In this document: one piece after another, positions 62,801 through 64,000 of the stretch | Numbering within the stretch: position 1 is the stretch's first letter | How the letters are laid out: each line of letters begins with the position of its first letter | Notes under the pieces: generated by a model | What the model saw: the letters and a program-made list of their open reading frames with translations, nothing else | What the model was told of the DNA's origin: nothing | Database searches by the model: none | Made by a program: the position numbers and the translations under genes | Assembly (NCBI GenBank): GCA_950106755.1 | Contig: OX467084.1 | Coordinates: forward strand, 30,073,213 to 30,137,212 | Source: Climacium dendroides | Taxonomy: Eukaryota; Streptophyta; Bryopsida; Hypnales; Climaciaceae | Length of the DNA: 64,000 bases | Direction: 5' to 3'

Positions 62801-63830
62801 TATAAAAGTCTTAGACTCCTTGTCATTGTAATGCAATCCAATCCAAACCAATGAGTGGATTCAATTTTATTGTTGATGTCTTGAGCGATTTATCTATGTA
62901 ATATCCTAAGTGAAGAGGAATGGAGTTTCAATTGTGGAAGAAATTGGATTGTACAAACGCGGAGTTGTTATGAGATTGACAAATTAACATGAAAAAAATG
63001 GAAAATTTGCAAAGGTAATTTGGAAACTGAAGTGGAAAAACAAGGATACTATTGCAAACTAAATTAGGAAAGTTTTCTTATTTTTAATCGTATAATGACA
63101 AATTGTAATTGAATTTATAATGTTGTGAAAACAAACTTCTATGGTCTACTTAGACCAAGGTGATAAATTGTCAAGCTTAAATGTAGAATTTAACATTAAA
63201 TCACCAAAATAGTTTGAAATAGATGTGAATTTTTAGAAACTTAGTCAGTTGGCTTGAAGTAGAGGAGTAGCCTATAGGAGAAATGGATTTTATAAATTAC
63301 ATGAAATAAAAACCATTGTGCAAAGATGTAGAATATGCATGATTGCATGTCCATTTGTTGTGAATCTATTGAGTGAAACCATAATGGTCATGAAAATTTG
63401 AATTGTATGAATAAAGAAGTTTATAGCTATGGACTATAATTAGACAAATTGATTAGATTAGCTTTGGGATTTGACATTATAGTTGTGAAAAAATTCTTAT
63501 ATATGTGTGACCAATTGTCCTTGAAGATATTTTGGGTCTGGACACTGTATGAATAAAATTCACATGATAGCGACAAATTGCTAGTAAATTATTTATACAT
63601 GAAAATATAAGTATTTTGACAAGATGAATTCAAAGGCAAGCTAATTGTAAGAATGTAGAGAAGGCTAAATGTTGTGTGAATACTATAATCTCCTAGTATA
63701 TTTTTATTCAAATGGTTGACACTATAAATTGTGTTTATAACATCAATACTAGAATTGAAAATCACCAAATGATTTGTACTTATAGTGCCTAGTTGATGTT
63801 TTATAAACAAGTTGTCATGCTTCTCTTCAA
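59900..63830. other. AT-rich intergenic DNA, nothing recognised
   Basis: Low-complexity A/T-rich sequence with many ACAAATTG/CAATTTGT words toward its end (62030-63570). No frame or element is convincing. Confidence 0.45.
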
Positions 63831-63890
63831 TTAACCCCTCAAGGACCAAACTAAATTTTTTCAGCAACATAAATGGGGAATTTCATTAAA
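63831..63890 (-). mobile_element. TTAA-family terminal fragment near the window edge
   Basis: TTAACCCCTCAAGGACC and CAGCAACATAAATGGG match the family's end; similarity fades within about 60 bp. Confidence 0.4.
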
Positions 63891-63924
63891 ATGGCGATTA
63901 TTTTGTGACTTTGGCATTCTCACA

Positions 63925-63946
63925 GTTCAGACCAGGCGGTCTGAAC
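63925..63946. repeat. 9-bp perfect hairpin
   Basis: GTTCAGACC and GGTCTGAAC are exact inverse repeats separated by AGGC. It lies in a GC-richer patch at the window edge and might be an element terminus continuing outside. Confidence 0.5.
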
Positions 63947-64000
63947 TCTACTAGCATCCTAGATTTTTGAAATCTATACCATTATTAGATATCTGAAATC

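Overview
The window looks like nuclear DNA of a land plant with a large, repeat-laden genome. The reasons are one plant-specific trihelix (GT-2 type) transcription-factor gene with a clean GT-AG intron, a degenerate plant-type hAT transposase, Stowaway-like and CACTA-like miniature transposons, and long AT-rich tracts made of old dispersed repeats. The species cannot be named from sequence alone. One small gene in 64 kb and a very Gln/His-rich N-terminus would fit a seed-free plant (lycophyte, fern or bryophyte), but that is inference.

Layout. 1-1345: LTR-like dispersed repeat, reverse-complemented relative to a second copy at 51515-52470, with a 9-11 bp-TSD MITE nested inside. 1640-3130: a small island of higher GC without a recognisable gene. 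3236-7900: foldback elements and copies of a 'TTAA...CCCCTAAAGG' element. 7900-12480: copy 1 of a long non-coding retroelement-like repeat with its own TATA box and a tandem array, interrupted by a Stowaway-like element that itself carries a nested MITE. 13070-14090: hAT-like transposase pseudogene with a MITE at its 3' side. 15.1-22 kb: AT-rich, with a complex satellite-like array (17440-18600) and a TTAA element containing a second MITE family.

22.1-35.7 kb is a distinct, low-repeat, GC-elevated island. Its only confident gene is the two-exon trihelix gene on the minus strand (30815-33400, 769 aa, intron 32292-32567). Its upstream region is rich in microsatellites, purine tracts and short upstream ORFs. 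Two TATA-containing promoter-like sites (22256 and 25801) have no recognisable protein gene behind them and may drive non-coding RNAs.

35.8-64 kb returns to AT-rich repeats: two full-length TTAA elements (about 920 bp), copy 2 of the long retroelement-like repeat (45.7-50.6 kb) with a 131-bp CACTA-like MITE and the second copy of the 280-bp MITE, the second LTR-like copy, copy 3 of the long repeat in inverted orientation (53.8-56.3 kb), a MITE at 58.2 kb and an unrecognised pseudogene-like stretch near 59.4-59.9 kb. No tRNA, rRNA, CRISPR array or multi-gene system was found. The main value of the window is the well-defined set of nested non-autonomous elements with readable insertion footprints, and the intact transcription-factor gene with a complex leader.
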